Origin: Carettochelys insculpta
Lineage: Eukaryota; Chordata; Testudines; Carettochelyidae
Reading direction: 5' to 3'
DNA length: 64,000 nt
Assembly: GCF_033958435.1 (NCBI RefSeq)
Contig: NC_134138.1
Location: 5,468,001 to 5,532,000 of the forward strand
Positions 55,143 to 64,000 of the stretch are shown piece after piece; the first letter of the stretch is position 1; each line of letters starts with the position of its first letter. Made by a program: the position numbers and the translations under genes. A model generated the notes under the pieces. The model made no database searches. It saw only the letters and a list, made by a program, of their open reading frames with translations, and was not told the DNA's origin.

Positions 55143-58100
55143 GTGAGTCCCGCTGGCCCTGCCGCCGTGGGGAGCAAGGGGCCCCACAGCACCACCCCAT
55201 GGCCTGGGCTGAGACACAGACTGGCCCGGTCGACACCTGACAGAGCCCTGCCTGCTGCCCATGAGCAGGGCTGTGACCCAGGCCCACCCCGCCCCTGGCC
55301 AGAGACCCAGTGACACCGCGGGCTCCAGCTCCCCTCACGGGACTGCCTGCCCTCAAAGTCCCCAGGGGTCAGGCTAGCGGGGCTGGGGGCAGCAGAGTGG
55401 TGGGACACTGGGCTCATGGGAGGGTGGGTATCACGGCCACAGAGGCAGGTTACGAAGCAATGGCTCAGTCTGCATCAACAGGGGTTAGGATAGCACAGCA
55501 GTTCCCAAATTGGGTTGGGACCTCATTTTAATGAGTTCCCCTGGGTTGGCTTAGACTTGCTGAGATCGAGGCCAGACAAAGGGCTTCAGCCCTGTGCAGT
55601 GGGCCTCAGGTTCCAGGCCCCTCCTGGGGCTGCAGCCTGGGTCCTCAGCCTCTCCTTTCTTCGGGCAATGGGGCTGGTCTTTTGTTTCCCTTACTCGCAC
55701 CCCTGGTGGCAGGGCCTGGGTTTTGGCTGAGGCATGTGTCTGTGCATTACTTTGTCTTGGCAGAAGTGGATAGTACAGCAATGAAGTTTGAGACCCCCTG
55801 AGATAAAGAACAGCTTTCCCACACTGAGGGCAGTTAAGCTGTGGAGCAGGTGCCCCAGGGAGGTTGTGGATCCCCATCAGTGGAAGTTGTTAAGAACAGG
55901 CTGGACAGATGCCTGGAAGGGATGGGCTCTGTTTACTTGGCCCTGCTCCAGTGCAGGGGCTGGACTCAACTTCTCAAGGACCCTTCCAGCTCAGAATCTG
56001 ATTCTCCCTTGTGAACTGTGCTGGGTTCTCTGGCCTGGAGCAAGGGGCGGTGATCAGCAGGAGGGGCGGGATGGAAGAGCGGAGCAGGCTGTAGAGGTCC
56101 TGGGTGCTAGCAGTATCCCTGTAGCTAGTAGGCTAAGGAGCTGTGGACGTGGTCCTTCCTAACACCGGGTTACCAGGAAGGTTTTGCATTGTGGGCGTCA
56201 CTGGTAGGCTCCTAGCTATAAGTGCTAGGTCTGTTCATGGATTTCCTCTTTTTCAGCCCCAGGGAATAAGCCAGAACTGTACGAGGTGAGTAACGCTGGT
56301 CACGTTCCCCTCCTCGTCCTGTCTCTGGCACAGGAGGCAGAATGACCTTCCAGCGTAAGTCGGGTTTGGCTCTGCAAACGGTTTCACAGCCCTCAGTGCT
56401 GGAGCATTCAGGGGACCCCAGCTCTTGAGGTGATTCCCAGCTCCTTACCTCCATCTCAGTGTGGGTTTCTCTGGTCCCTGTCTCCTCTACCCTGTGGTGA
56501 GGATGCAGGAGGTCCATATCTGTCAGCTCCGTCCCCACCTGCTTCCAGCCTGTCCATTTGTGCAGCTGACCACACACTGTGCGGGTACCTGACAGGCTGT
56601 GTATCTGCTCTCCTTGCAGGAGGTGAAGCTGTATAAAAATGCACGGGAGCGAGAAAAGTGAGTCCATCCCCAGCCGAATGGGTTCCCATGTGGTACACAG
56701 TACTGTGGGGCTTGGGAGTGCTGGGACTTCAAGCTGTCGTCTGCAGTGAGGTCCTTGCTCGGGAGATGCTGGGGCTGATGGTGCAGGGAGCTCTGCGTTC
56801 TGATGCTCTGTCCCCGCGCCAAGCTAGGAAGGACCCAAGAGCCCTTCTGCTCCGCCTCTGCCATTGGCCAGGGCAGCCTGCGGCTGAGAAAGATGCAATA
56901 GACGGAAGGGTCTTCTCCACAAAAAGGGAGTGCTCCTGCTGGGCTGTGGAGCATGAGAGCCCCTGTGCTGTTCCCAGGGACGCGGGCGCATGTATAGCGG
57001 TGGGGGTCACAGGCTATGCGCCTTCACGGGCTTCTGCGCTTGGGTTTCAGGTACGATAACATGGCTGAGCTGTTTGCGGTGGTGAAGACGATGCAGGCTC
57101 TGGAGAAAGCCTATATCAAGGACTGTGTCTCTCCCAACGAGTGAGTCCCCAGCTGGGTTTTGTTTCCAGCCTGGTCTCTCCCAGGGGAGCCAAGCGGATG
57201 CAGCAGCAGGAGCATCTCCTGCAGGATGCGTCGTTACCGAGTGGAGCAGAGTGACCTGCCCTCCCCAGGGCACTGCGGACACACTGGGGAGGGGGCTCAG
57301 AGAAGCATCAAAACAGCCCCTTAGTCCCCCCTCAGGCCCTGCCCACTTCCCCTGGGGGCCAGGCAACATTGCTCCATGCAGAGGGTCTCCAGTCAGAGAC
57401 CCTGGGGAGCCTCCCCTGCCGTGGGGGCTGTTACAGTGTTCTCCTTTCCCCTGGGGACCTGCTTGTACATCTTCGAACTCCGTGTTCCCCTCCTGCTTGG
57501 CATGAGCCACTCCAGCTGTTCTTACTCCATGCACTGCCCCAGGTACACCGCAGCCTGCTCCCGGCTCCTGGTCCAGTACAAAGCTGCCTTCAAACAGGTA
57601 CAGGGATCCGAAATTGGCTCCATCGATGAATTTTGCCGCAAGTTCCGGATGAGTTCAGCCTCCAGCAGTACAGCTTTTGGGGACTCTGGGACAGGAATCT
57701 CGGGGGGCTCCTAGAACAGTGGGGGCGGGGGGGGGGGCTGTGTTGCTGCTGAGTTCTACATGTAGGCCGCATCGACACTAGTCCCTTCCTTTTGGGGCGA
57801 GTTGGGAATATGCTAATGAGGCACCACTGTGAATGCAGTGCCTCATTAGCATAATAGTGGCCCCACACAATTGGAAAGCACAGCTTTTGAATTGTGCGCT
57901 GCCTCTTTAGACGGGGGCTTTTTGAAAGGACACTCCTCCGCCCCCGGACTTTGAAAAACCCTTCTTCCTAAAACCAAATAGGAAGAAGGGGCTTCCGAAG
58001 TCCGGGGGGTCCTTTCGAAAGGCCCCTGTCTACATGGGCGGTGCGCGATTTGAAAGCAACACTTTCAAATTACATGCAGCCACCATTATGCTAATGAGGC

Positions 58101-61100
58101 TGTGAGGGGGTTCGGGGTCTCCATCCTCTGCACTCCATCCGCAGGCAGGAGAACAGCAGGTTTATTAGGCAACAGGGCCCAGCGTCGTACAGAGGAGTCA
58201 GTACAGCCGGCAGAGACAGCCAGTCCAAGCCATGCTGGGGAGAGGAGGCCCCGAGGGGCCCCCGGAGCCGGGGTCTTGCCCCCTCCTTTGTCTCTCTCTC
58301 TCCTAGCCCCGACTAACTGCTTCCAACACCCAGTTCCGGTTCAAACCCCTCAGGCTCCACCTCCTCCTTTGTCTGCAGCCCAGGGGTGTCACCTGGTCGC
58401 CAGGTTACCCTCAGCAGGAGCCCCACGTGTACACACAGGTATCTCCCACTACATCACAGAGGCACTGCATATTCATGGCAGCGCCTCCTTAGCATCTTCC
58501 CAACTCGCTCATTAACATGTCCCTTCTGAAAGGAAGGGGCTTGTGTAGACATAGCCCTACTGTGCCTGACTGACTTAGATGCTGGGGGGAGAGACTGCAT
58601 AGATTTGTTTATTCCAAGCCTGGAGGAACCAGTGTGGTCACCCAGGCTGTTCCCCTGTGTCCCTCTGGCCAGAGCCCTGCCCCCAGCTCACTCCCAGAGC
58701 AGACCTGTCCCATGAGAAATACAGCCCGCCTAGATTTAAAAACTGTCGGTGCTGGAGAACCCACCAAAGGTGAATTACACTCTCGCGGTCACCTGGCTTA
58801 GAGAGGGGGCCCCTGGGCTTGGGGGGGTGAGTGTGCGCGCGCGCGCGCGCGCGCACACACACTCTCTCCCTCCCTCCCCTGGACCAAAGGCACTTCCACC
58901 TTGTCGTAATCATATTACCTTCGTATAAATCCCGTGTACTTCCACGTCACACCTGCAGCAGTATTCAAGGTCACCACATCTCTAAAAAGATGTATTGGAA
59001 TTGGGAAAGGTACAGAAAAGGGCAGAAAACCAATTAGGGGTATGGAATGGCTGGGGTATGGTGTGGGGAGAGTAGTAAGAGTGGGATTTCTCAGCTTGGA
59101 AAAGAGGCGGCTAATGTCCAGAACATCCCAACTGGTTGGACAAAGTCGATAAGGAAGTGGTGTTCTGTCTTCCTTCTCCTAATGCAAGAACTAGGGGTCA
59201 CCCCATGAAACAAACAGGTAGTGGGGTTAAAACAGACAGAAGGATGGATTTCTTCACACAACGCAGGGCCAGCTGTGGGACTCCCTGCCACAGGGCAATG
59301 TGAAGGCTGAGACTATAACAAGGCTCAAAAACCTACTGGATACGTTCATGGAGAACAGGGCCACAAATGGCTGTTCAGCAAGGTGGACAGGGTGGTGCCT
59401 CTAGCCCCCTGTTTGTCAGAAGCTGGGACTGGGTGACAGGAGAAGGATCACCTTTTGGTGACGTGTTCTGGTCATGCCCTCTGGGGCACCCAGCACTGGT
59501 CACTATCTGCGACCAGGCTGGGTGGCCCTATGTTCAGACCATCTGGCCACGTTCTGTACTGTACTCCCTTCCCCCGGCTTAGCACATGGAGCGGAACCCG
59601 GCTTTCCCTGGGAAATGCTCTTTGTTGGGGGTTATATGGTGCTTGTTACCCTGCCCTGAGCTTGCCCAGCCTCATTGTAACCCTCCTGCTGCTGCAGCTC
59701 GACTGCCCGCTGGCCATGGAGAGGATCAAGGAGGATCGGCCAATCACCATCAAGGACGACAAGGGCAACCTGAACCGCTGCATTGCTGACATCGTCTCTG
59801 TACGTTCCCCGGGCAAGGGGCTGTGCGCACTGTAATCCCGGCATCCTGTGCTTCTGGGACTTTGGCAGCTGGCCTGGCCTGTGCAGCTGCATGGCTGGTC
59901 CCCAGGGGGCTGTCAAGGGCCCGCTGTCCTGGCTTGCCCCCACCCTCCCAAGAGGGCTGGAGTGAGGTGCCCTGCTGCTAGCTTCCAGGCCATTGCTGAG
60001 GCACCTCTTTTCTCTTCCAGGTTTTCATCACAGTGATGGACAAGCTGCGCCTGGAGATCCGAGCCATGGATGAGGTGAGAATCATTTACAGAGGGACAGA
60101 GGATAAGACAGGGAGTATCTTACAGCCTTGGTATAAATCCAGGGTACACCCCCAGCTTGAATACTGCGTGCAGATGTGGTCGCCTCATCTCAAAAAAAAA
60201 AAAAAAAAAACACCCTTGGCTGTGGAAAAGTTTCAGAAAAGGGTAACAAAAACAATGGATTTGGACCGGGTCCATCTGAAGAGAGATTAAAAAGTCTGTG
60301 ACTTTTCAGTTTAGAAAACAATAGATGAAGGGTGCGGGGACGACTAAGAGGTCGACAAAATCATGACTGGTGTGGAGGAAAAATAAGGAAAAGGTATTTA
60401 CTTGTTGCCACCACACGAGATCTAGGGGTTACCCAGTGAAATTAGCAACAGGGTTAAGAACAAACAGGATGTATTTCTCATGCAGTGCACCGTTCACTTC
60501 TGGAGCTCCTGGCCAGAGGATGGCGTGAAGACCAGGACTTTATCAATAGAGTTCCAAAAAGAGCTAGATCCATTCAGGGAGGTGAGGTCCATCGGTGGCT
60601 GTTAGCCAGGATGGGCAGGAATGATGGCACTAGCCTCCGTTTGTCAGAAGTTGGAACTAGATGACAGGAGATGGACCACTCAATGCTCAGCTGTTCTGTT
60701 CGCTTCCCTTGGGGCAGGTGGCATTGGCCACTGTCCGAAGACAGGGCACTGGGCAAGATGGATTTTGGTCTGACCCGGTGTGGCTGGTCTTCGGAGAGAG
60801 AGGGGGACAAGCTAGGGGTGCATGGAGGCTTCACTGCTGGAAGCAGCGCCTGAAGGGGGGTGGGGCTTTCCCAGCCGGGCCCCAGGCAGGAAAAGCAGAA
60901 GCTCCATGCTTTTGTGCATCCAGATCCAGCCAGACCTGCGGCAGCTGATGGAGACGATGAACCGCATGAGCCACCTACCTCCTGACTTCGAGGGGAGACA
61001 GAAAGTGAACCAGTGGTGAGTAGGGTGCTCTGAGGCCCCTGCCCTCTGCAGGAGCAAGCCCGGGTCCTGACCCAGCTCTCCAGGACAGGGCCTGGACCTG

Positions 61101-61538
61101 CCTTGCCCCATGGCGCTCCTGCCAGTCTGAGGGCATGGGGGAGCGCAGAGTGCCTTCGGGCCCAGCTCCATCAGTCTGCTCCCTCTGCAGTGGGAGGTGC
61201 TTGTCCCCAGCCCTGCTCGCCATGTCTGATCAGGGGCCTGGTTGCGGGGTGGGACCGTGGCCAGAGGAGCTACCAGCTTCCTCCTAGGCCAGCACTCAGG
61301 GCGACAAGTCATGGCTCCTGCCAGGTCCCTCCAGTACTAGTGCAGGCGCAAAGTGCAGCCCAGCAAAGGGCCTTCTTCCTGCTCTGGGGGCCAGGACTGT
61401 GCCTTGACTCTCCCCGGCAGGCTGCAGATGCTGAGCGGCATGTCTGCCTCTGACGAGCTGGACGATTCCCAAGTGCGCCAGATGCTGTTTGATTTGGAAT
61501 CCGCCTACAATGCCTTCAACCGGTTCCTGCACTCCTGA
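55106..61538 (+). CDS. VPS28: VPS28, ESCRT-I subunit
   Basis: VPS28 is a core subunit of ESCRT-I (with TSG101, VPS37 and MVB12/UBAP1) that sorts ubiquitinated cargo at endosomes. Coding exons: 55106-55142, 56257-56285, 56620-56657, 57051-57140, 57543-57648, 59698-59799, 60021-60074, 60924-61015, 61421-61538. They join in phase to 221 codons, the human length. Visible blocks are [86 protein letters not shown] and [20 protein letters not shown]. The N-terminal half forms the ESCRT-I core; the last 95 or so residues form the helical C-terminal domain. Start chosen at MFHG, with context CCACAATGT. The intron after 57648 begins AT rather than GT; all others are GT-AG. Confidence 0.97.
57543..57648 (+). 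CDS. VPS28: VPS28 exon 6 with AT donor
   Basis: Encodes [20 protein letters not shown] to FCRKFR. The next coding exon starts exactly after CTGCAG at 59698 with LDCPLAM, so the boundary must lie after the CGG codon. The intron then starts ATGAGT. If the intron were retained, 21 extra residues would follow before a TAG at 57712-57714, giving a 121-residue protein without the C-terminal domain. Confidence 0.9.
57765..58556. repeat. Type 3 inverted-repeat element in VPS28 intron 6, split by an LTR
   Basis: Ends are GGCCGCATCGACACTAGTCC and GGGGCTTGTGTAGACATAGCC, with ATGCTAATGAGGC blocks inside. The solo LTR at 58,101-58,458 sits in its right arm. Confidence 0.8.
58101..58458 (-). mobile_element. 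Solo Gypsy LTR with GAGGC duplication
   Basis: Begins TGTGAGGGGGTTCGGGG and ends CACTACATCACA on the plus strand. The 5-base duplication GAGGC lies at 58096-58100 and 58459-58463. This is the same family as 46,878-47,294 and the Gypsy element at 13-16 kb. It is antisense to VPS28. Confidence 0.92.
58833..58866. repeat. GC/AC dinucleotide microsatellite
   Basis: A run of alternating GC and AC (GTGCGCGC... then CACACACA), a purine-pyrimidine alternation that can adopt Z-DNA. It lies in VPS28 intron 6. Confidence 0.85.
58910..59570 (+). mobile_element. CR1 LINE 3' part in VPS28 intron 6
   Basis: Noncoding-decayed CR1 with TGTATTGGAATTGGGAAAGG, GAACTAGGGGTCACCC and CACACAACGCAGGGCCAGCT. It is in the same orientation as the gene and 5'-truncated. 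Confidence 0.85.
60085..60800 (+). mobile_element. CR1 LINE 3' part in VPS28 intron 8
   Basis: Carries CTTGAATACTGCGTGCAGAT and an internal run of 18 A near 60,193. It continues through TCATGACTGGTGTGGAGG and GCTGTTAGCCAGGATGGGCA to CCACTGTCCGAAGACAGG and the end-type sequence GATGGATTTTGGTCTGACCC. Sense orientation, inactive. Confidence 0.9.
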
Positions 61539-61835
61539 GGCTGGGCCCTGCGCCCTGCCTGGTCCTGAGGAGCGCCCTCCCACTGTAGCAGTCCAGCAGG
61601 CTCCAGGCCCTTTCCCCTAGGCTGCTGTTGGGGGCAGGAGGCTGGGAGTGGTGCACTGCAGCCATTCCCGCAGCAGGGTTAGGGCAGAGTCAAGGTGAAC
61701 TGTGCTGCTGCAGGGCACATTCACACTGGGCCAGCTCCAGCCAGCCTGTCTCCTCTCCTCCCTCCCCGTGAGTCCTGCAAGCAGGGCGGGAGACTTGTAC
61801 ACCTGCGGTAATAAACCCCCATGCTGGCTATGCTG
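61539..61835 (+). terminator. VPS28: VPS28 3' UTR and polyadenylation signal
   Basis: AATAAA at 61810-61815, about 270 bases after the stop codon, is the first canonical signal downstream. A second AATAAA on this strand near 62,304 lies inside the opposing TONSL 3' UTR. Confidence 0.75.
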
Positions 61836-62152
61836 CGGCTCTTGCTGGGTGGGAGAAGCAGGCACAGCCACTGCCCCTGTACTCAGGGCCTGGACCAGCC
61901 CATCAGCTCAGATTTTCTGGGTGCCACAGCAGCTGGCTAAGGCAGGGCGCTCCACCCTTGCTGACAACAGGTCATGCCCCAGGCTGCATGGGAGCCTGGG
62001 AAATGAGGGTGGGGGGTGTCAAACAGCTGTCCAGAGGGGGAGAAGGCTGGCAGGGTACAGAGCTCTGGCCCAAGCAGCAGAGGGCCAGGTCTCTGCGTCA
62101 CTGTCTGCAGGGTGGCACAACGCCGGCCTGGAGCAGAGGAGACATACAGCAC

Positions 62153-63015
62153 TTTATTGATTGGTTTCCCAGGCCCCTGCACCAGGCAGAAGCCCACCCT
62201 GTGCAGCCAAGAAAACACCAGCCAGCTAATAAGTCTGTCTGAACTAGTCCAGTGGCCACTGGCAGGCCAGAGCTAGAACCTGTACAGCTCGGGAATGGGG
62301 GACAAATAAAATATCACCCTCCACCTGTGTGGGGAGACGTGCAGTAGGGAAGGGCTCTTCTGCAGGTGGCCGCCTTCAGTCTCTGGCAGCTTATTTCCCC
62401 ACGCTGGCTTCAGAGCCTGCTCCAAGGCCAGTGCTGCCCCAGGAGCCAACCCCCCAGCCCTGCCAGCAGCCCCAGGGTTCTGCTGCGCAGGTGTGACTGC
62501 AGCTGGTGAGACACCACAGGCTGGAAACCAGCTTTCCGGGGACACTCTGGGACTTGCCACCCCTCTCTGTTAGCAGCACAGGCCCGGTAGCTCACTGCCT
62601 CCTGGGGACACAGCCGAGGCCTTGGCTCCAAAGCCCAGGGACCCCCATGGGGCAGAGTCCTGCAGCGTTCTGGTGCTCGGAGCCCGAGGCAGACAGGCCC
62701 AGTTCCACAACAGCAGCCGGGGCCCTGCCTCCTTTGGTTACGACGGGACCAGCAGCTCCCTTCTCAGCTTGCACTGGTGCCAGGTGGGGGGAAGCTGCAG
62801 GGCTCTGGGCCCCCAGAAAGAACAGGTGCAGCAGCAGCAGCCAGGTCCTGCCCCTCCCCATGGGCCAGGCCTGAGTTCTGAGTGCAGAAAAGTCGCTGGC
62901 ACAGGCCAGTCACCGTGCCTGGTTCCTCACGTCTGCCCAAGTTCCCTCTGCGAGCAGCCACAGCCCCAAGCAGGATGGGCCTCTTGTGTGCTCCAGCTGC
63001 GAGCGGTCGGGCACT
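62153..63015 (-). terminator. TONSL: TONSL 3' UTR with polyadenylation signal
   Basis: About 860 bases after the stop, the minus strand has AATAAA (TTTATT at 62153-62158 on the plus strand). It faces the VPS28 signal across about 340 bases. No other gene is visible in this interval. Confidence 0.7.
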
Positions 63016-64000
63016 TCAGATGCTCTTACAGAAGAGCTTGTGGTGCTGCGTGACTGTGCTCAGAGAGGTGCCCGGAGGGCCAAGCCAGGACTCACCCACG
63101 CCCCGCTGGTTGCTGCTGCTCAGCTGCCGGCTGCAGAGCCGCAGCTCACGCACGTTGGCAGAGACCCGGGCCCACGTGGTGCTGTCCAATGGGCCTCGCA
63201 CCCTGCAGCCTGCGGGAAGGAAACAGGCCGTTGTAGCTACTGTGGCGCACTGAGAATCCTGGACCCGGCCCAAGAGGGGACAGGCTGGGTGACCCCCCTT
63301 GTGCCCTTTCTATCAGCTGCTGCCCCTCGCTACTCCAGTCCTGCCTCCTCTGCTCTGCTCTGCTCTGCACACCACTACGGAGAGAGAAGCAACTCGGCAG
63401 CGCCAGCCAGGCCGGGGGCTCTGCTGGATCAGGAGCAAAACTCCAGGGCTCACAGCCTGCCCCTGCCCCCTCAGGATCACCTCTCAGTCCCTCCAGCGAG
63501 GGCAGTGTGATGCTCCCGCGGCCCTGCCAGGTGCAGGGAAGCAGGACCCCTCCACAACCCAGGGATCTTGGAGCCCTTCACCCCCTCACCTGCCAGGCTG
63601 AGGTATTGCAGCCCCTGGCGCCTCTCCCCCAGCGCTGACAGCAGCATCTGCAAGCCCCCGCTGGTAACCTCTGGGTTTGCAGACAAATCCAGGGAGATCA
63701 AACTGGGACAAACCAGGAGGCACCTGGGACCAAGAGAGTCAAACAGCCCCATGCCTCTCGGCTCACCCACAATGCACTGTTGCCCCATGGCCCACCCACT
63801 CCCTGTGGGCTAGGTGTTAGATGTGCGGTGTGCTGGCACTGCAGCCTTGGAGCGAGACCCCCAGGGAGCACAAGGTGCGACGGGGAAGGGAGGCAGCTGG
63901 ACAGGTGTACTGCCTGTGAAGTGCAGTAGTAGAACCAGCAGCTCCACCCGACCACCAATCCACGTACGCCCGGTTCTGGAGGCAGGTCCTGCCGCTCACC
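63016..64000 (-). CDS. TONSL: TONSL 3' end: last two coding exons (LRR and C-terminus)
   Basis: Exon 63590-63723 encodes CLLVCPSLISLDLSANPEV and GLQMLLSALGERRQGLQYLS. Exon 63016-63209 encodes CRVRGPLDSTTWARV, VRELRLCSRQLSSSNQ and a HHKLFCKSI end, with the stop at 63016-63018. Both match the C-terminal leucine-rich repeats of human TONSL, including the LISLDLSANPE and LCSR blocks. Phases agree across the 380-base intron. A GTGAGC donor at 63999-63994 shows that the previous exon ends at base 64000, so the gene continues to the right. It cannot be spliced to the exons at 161-9656, which lie downstream of its own stop on the same strand. Confidence 0.93.

Noticed and set aside
53929..55417. Very long Pro/His-rich open frames on the minus strand and Gly/Cys-rich ones on the plus strand
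   Set aside because: They are translations of the G-rich VNTR in VPS28 intron 1; period and content follow the repeat unit, and no protein family fits.
58933..59152. Short plus-strand frame with [20 protein letters not shown]
   Set aside because: Decayed CR1 sequence inside VPS28 intron 6, not an alternative VPS28 exon.

Overview
This is vertebrate nuclear DNA, most likely from a turtle (Testudines). I infer this from GT-AG multi-exon genes, CR1 LINEs, a cluster of tRNA-derived SINEs of the tortoise Pol III type, Penelope-like retroelements and a dense load of short inverted-repeat elements. No bacterial-type genes, rRNA genes or CRISPR arrays are present.

Left edge (1-9,656, minus strand): 17 exons of TONSL, the TPR/ankyrin/LRR scaffold of replication-fork repair. 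They cover the TPR array, the acidic stretch, the histone-binding ankyrin domain and the ubiquitin-like domain, and the gene then runs off the left edge. One TPR exon cannot be found and one exon junction is out of phase. Between about 9.7 and 25 kb lie a hAT transposase relic with a long open frame (10.6-11.9 kb), a compact Ty3/Gypsy element with a minisatellite inside its LTR (13.0-16.3 kb), a CR1 5' part (16.3-17.9 kb), and short inverted-repeat elements, two of them in perfect tandem.

Middle (18-46 kb): a repeat complex. A module made of an LTR, a Penelope-like element with other elements nested in it, and a longer unidentified repeat is present as an inverted duplication (about 20.7-25.06 kb against 39.02-44.15 kb). 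Partial further copies sit between the arms (32.4-34.57 and 34.57-36.44 kb). A GC-rich stretch at 25.6-29.3 kb carries no gene I recognise. From 46.1 to 53.8 kb there is a solo LTR, four SINE heads in a row, a Penelope-tail hairpin and another inverted-repeat element.

Right (53.8-64 kb): VPS28, the ESCRT-I subunit, on the plus strand, with a CpG-rich promoter, nine coding exons and exactly 221 codons. It is intact except that intron 6 starts with AT instead of GT. VPS28 converges tail-to-tail on the last two coding exons of a TONSL gene (minus strand, 62.15-64 kb), which enters from the right edge.

TONSL and VPS28 are neighbours in human too, so this is a conserved locus. However, the 5' and central part of TONSL at the left edge and its 3' end at the right edge, both on the minus strand, cannot belong to one linear gene. 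Either the locus is duplicated or rearranged, or the assembly is mis-ordered, and the large inverted repeats between the two pieces make either plausible.
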